The notes under the pieces were generated by a model. That model saw nothing but the letters and a program-made list of their open reading frames with translations. It did not search any database and was not told the DNA's origin. DNA of 5,060 bases from Candidatus Kaiserbacteria bacterium RIFCSPHIGHO2_02_FULL_54_11b. Lineage in GTDB: Bacteria; Patescibacteriota; Minisyncoccia; Phycocordibacterales; UBA2100. The DNA lies in NCBI GenBank assembly GCA_001781275.1, contig MFLH01000043.1, positions 1 to 5,060 of the forward strand. Direction: 5' to 3'. The position numbers were made by a program, and so were the translations under genes. This document shows, in pieces, positions 3,897 through 5,060 of this stretch (the first letter of the stretch is position 1; each line of letters begins with the position of its first letter).

Positions 3897-5060
3897 CTAC
3901 TGATCTTGAAGAAATCCGCCCGCTTGATGCGCCCAAAGTTGTGAGTAAATGCCGCCTCCCGCGACGAGCCGCTCATGCGTCCCCTCTTCGACGATCTTCC
4001 CACTATCAAGCACAATGATCCGATCCATCTCGCGCAGGGTCGAGAGGCGGTGCGCGATGGCGATCACGGTCTTGCCTTTCATGAGCTCGCGGAGTGCCTT
4101 TTGGATCTCGACCTCGCTTTCACTATCGAGTGCGGAAGTCGCTTCGTCGAGGAGGAGTATCGGAGCATTTTTGAGGATGGCGCGTGCTATCGCGATGCGC
4201 TGACGCTCACCGCCGGAGAGCTTGATCCCGCGCTCGCCGACCATAGCTGCATACCCTTGAGGCAGTCTGGATATGAAATCGTGCGCTTGCGCGAGCTTTG
4301 CCGCCCCGATGATCTCTTCTTCCGTCGCACGAGGATTTCCGTACGCGATATTCTCGCGAATCGTGCGGTGGAAAAGGAGTGGTTCTTGCGGCACGACCGA
4401 GATCGCGTTTCGGAGACTTTCCTGCGTTACCGTGGCTATATCGGTATCGTCGATCGTGATCGAACCCGATTCAAGGTTGTGGTGACGCATGATGAGTCGC
4501 ACGAGGGTTGATTTGCCGGCTCCCGAACGACCAACGACACCCACGCGCTGCCCGGCAGGAATGACAAGCGTGAGGTCTTTGAACACGATGTTGTCGGCAT
4601 ACGAGAAGGTAACGTTGTGGAAGGCGAGGACGCCCCCAACGACCTGAAGCTCTGCCGCGTTCGGCTCATCGGGAATTTCATGCGGCTCGATGATCTCTTC
4701 GAGGCTTTCGCGGATCTCGCCCCAGACCTCGGCAAATTTGTTGAAATTCGAACCAAGTGATTGCAAAAGACCCTCGATCCTGAAAATAATCGTAAGGACA
4801 AGAACGATATCTCCGAGCGAGAGGGCACCGAAACGCGCGAGCGCGACCGTGGTAAAGACCATCGCACTCCCGAAAATGACGAGCAAGACACTATTGAGAA
4901 TGCGGGTCCACTCCCCAAAATACCAGCTTTTCAGGTGCGCTCTCCGGCGGTCGTCGGTCGCACCCTTAAGGCGTTCGATTTCAAACTCGCGGCGCGCGTA
5001 TTCCTGCATCGCGCTCACGTTGGTCAGCAAGTCAACGGTGGCACCGTTGAGGACAGTCTC
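3897..5060 (-). CDS. ABC exporter, C-terminal part (membrane domain end plus ATPase)
   Basis: Partial gene; the 5' end lies beyond the right edge. The frame is open to 5060, and the TTG at 5030 is not the true start, since ETVLNGATVDLL upstream continues the same membrane-domain helix. In the 387 residues present, two hydrophobic segments (about 54-74 and 80-105) end the exporter-type membrane domain. The ATPase follows: Walker A GRSGAGKST (177-185), Q-loop Q225, signature LSGGERQ (281-287), Walker B ILLLDE (301-306), D-loop SALD (309-312) and H-loop H337. All catalytic elements are intact. The fused membrane-plus-ATPase layout is that of MsbA/MDR-like half-transporters, which dimerise in the cytoplasmic membrane and export lipids, drugs or peptides. 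The substrate cannot be read. It is first in the visible minus-strand run, nine bases before the aminotransferase. Confidence 0.95.
   Translation of the reverse strand, partial: ETVLNGATVDLLTNVSAMQEYARREFEIERLKGATDDRRRAHLKSWYFGEWTRILNSVLLVIFGSAMVFTTVALARFGALSLGDIVLVLTIIFRIEGLLQSLGSNFNKFAEVWGEIRESLEEIIEPHEIPDEPNAAELQVVGGVLAFHNVTFSYADNIVFKDLTLVIPAGQRVGVVGRSGAGKSTLVRLIMRHHNLESGSITIDDTDIATVTQESLRNAISVVPQEPLLFHRTIRENIAYGNPRATEEEIIGAAKLAQAHDFISRLPQGYAAMVGERGIKLSGGERQRIAIARAILKNAPILLLDEATSALDSESEVEIQKALRELMKGKTVIAIAHRLSTLREMDRIIVLDSGKIVEEGTHERLVAGGGIYSQLWAHQAGGFLQDQ

Noticed and set aside
5033..5049. CAACGGTG-G-CACCGTTG dyad at the right edge
   Set aside because: A neat 8-bp inverted repeat, but it is within exporter coding sequence (LNGATVD) with no promoter nearby; chance is a sufficient explanation.
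1..5060. A CRISPR array, transposon, prophage, toxin-antitoxin or defence cluster
   Set aside because: No regularly spaced repeats, transposase, integrase or phage genes are visible, and the gene set is mostly housekeeping plus one exporter and one unassigned peptidase.

Overview
The window most resembles a fragment of a Candidate Phyla Radiation (Patescibacteria, perhaps Parcubacteria-like) genome. The evidence is indirect: very compact packing, almost no Shine-Dalgarno sequences, leaderless-looking starts, tRNA genes that mostly lack an encoded CCA, and short palindromic repeats lying in frame inside genes (one encodes PSTSLRAGG) of a kind I recall from such genomes. TGA ends at least one gene and does not interrupt any other, so the ordinary bacterial code applies, not the TGA=Gly code of Gracilibacteria. 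This is my inference; no database search was possible.

Layout. At the left, tRNA-Ser(CGA) on the minus strand has a roughly 115-nt hairpin-rich leader. A divergent promoter region (about 229-269) separates it from tRNA-Glu(UUC) on the plus strand. Only two bases after tRNA-Glu begins a short AlkA-type DNA glycosylase (397-1005), whose tail overlaps the convergent threonylcarbamoyl-AMP synthase gene tsaC (950-1618, minus) by 56 bp. tsaC and a plus-strand 79-residue coiled-coil protein (1636-1875) diverge from overlapping promoters that both seem to start transcripts at or next to the ATG. A probable terminator and an extended -10 promoter then lead into tRNA-Val(GAC) (1917-1989).

The right 3 kb is a minus-strand operon-like run read from right to left: the C-terminal part of an ABC exporter (cut by the window edge), a PLP class IV aminotransferase with two repeat-derived in-frame insertions, and an unrecognised HEFFH protein that is probably a zinc metallopeptidase. 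The three genes share one reading frame and are separated only by stop codons plus at most nine bases.

How they fit together: tsaC supplies the activated threonylcarbamoyl group for t6A37 in ANN-decoding tRNAs, but none of the three tRNAs here is an ANN decoder, so clustering with tRNAs need not be functional. The glycosylase is a base-excision repair gene apparently expressed from the tRNA-Glu promoter. No common pathway for transporter, aminotransferase and peptidase is evident. I see no CRISPR array, transposase, phage gene or clear new multi-gene system; the points of interest are the expression architecture (a tRNA acceptor stem doubling as a ribosome binding site, paired leaderless starts), palindromes inserted into coding sequence, and the unassigned metallopeptidase.
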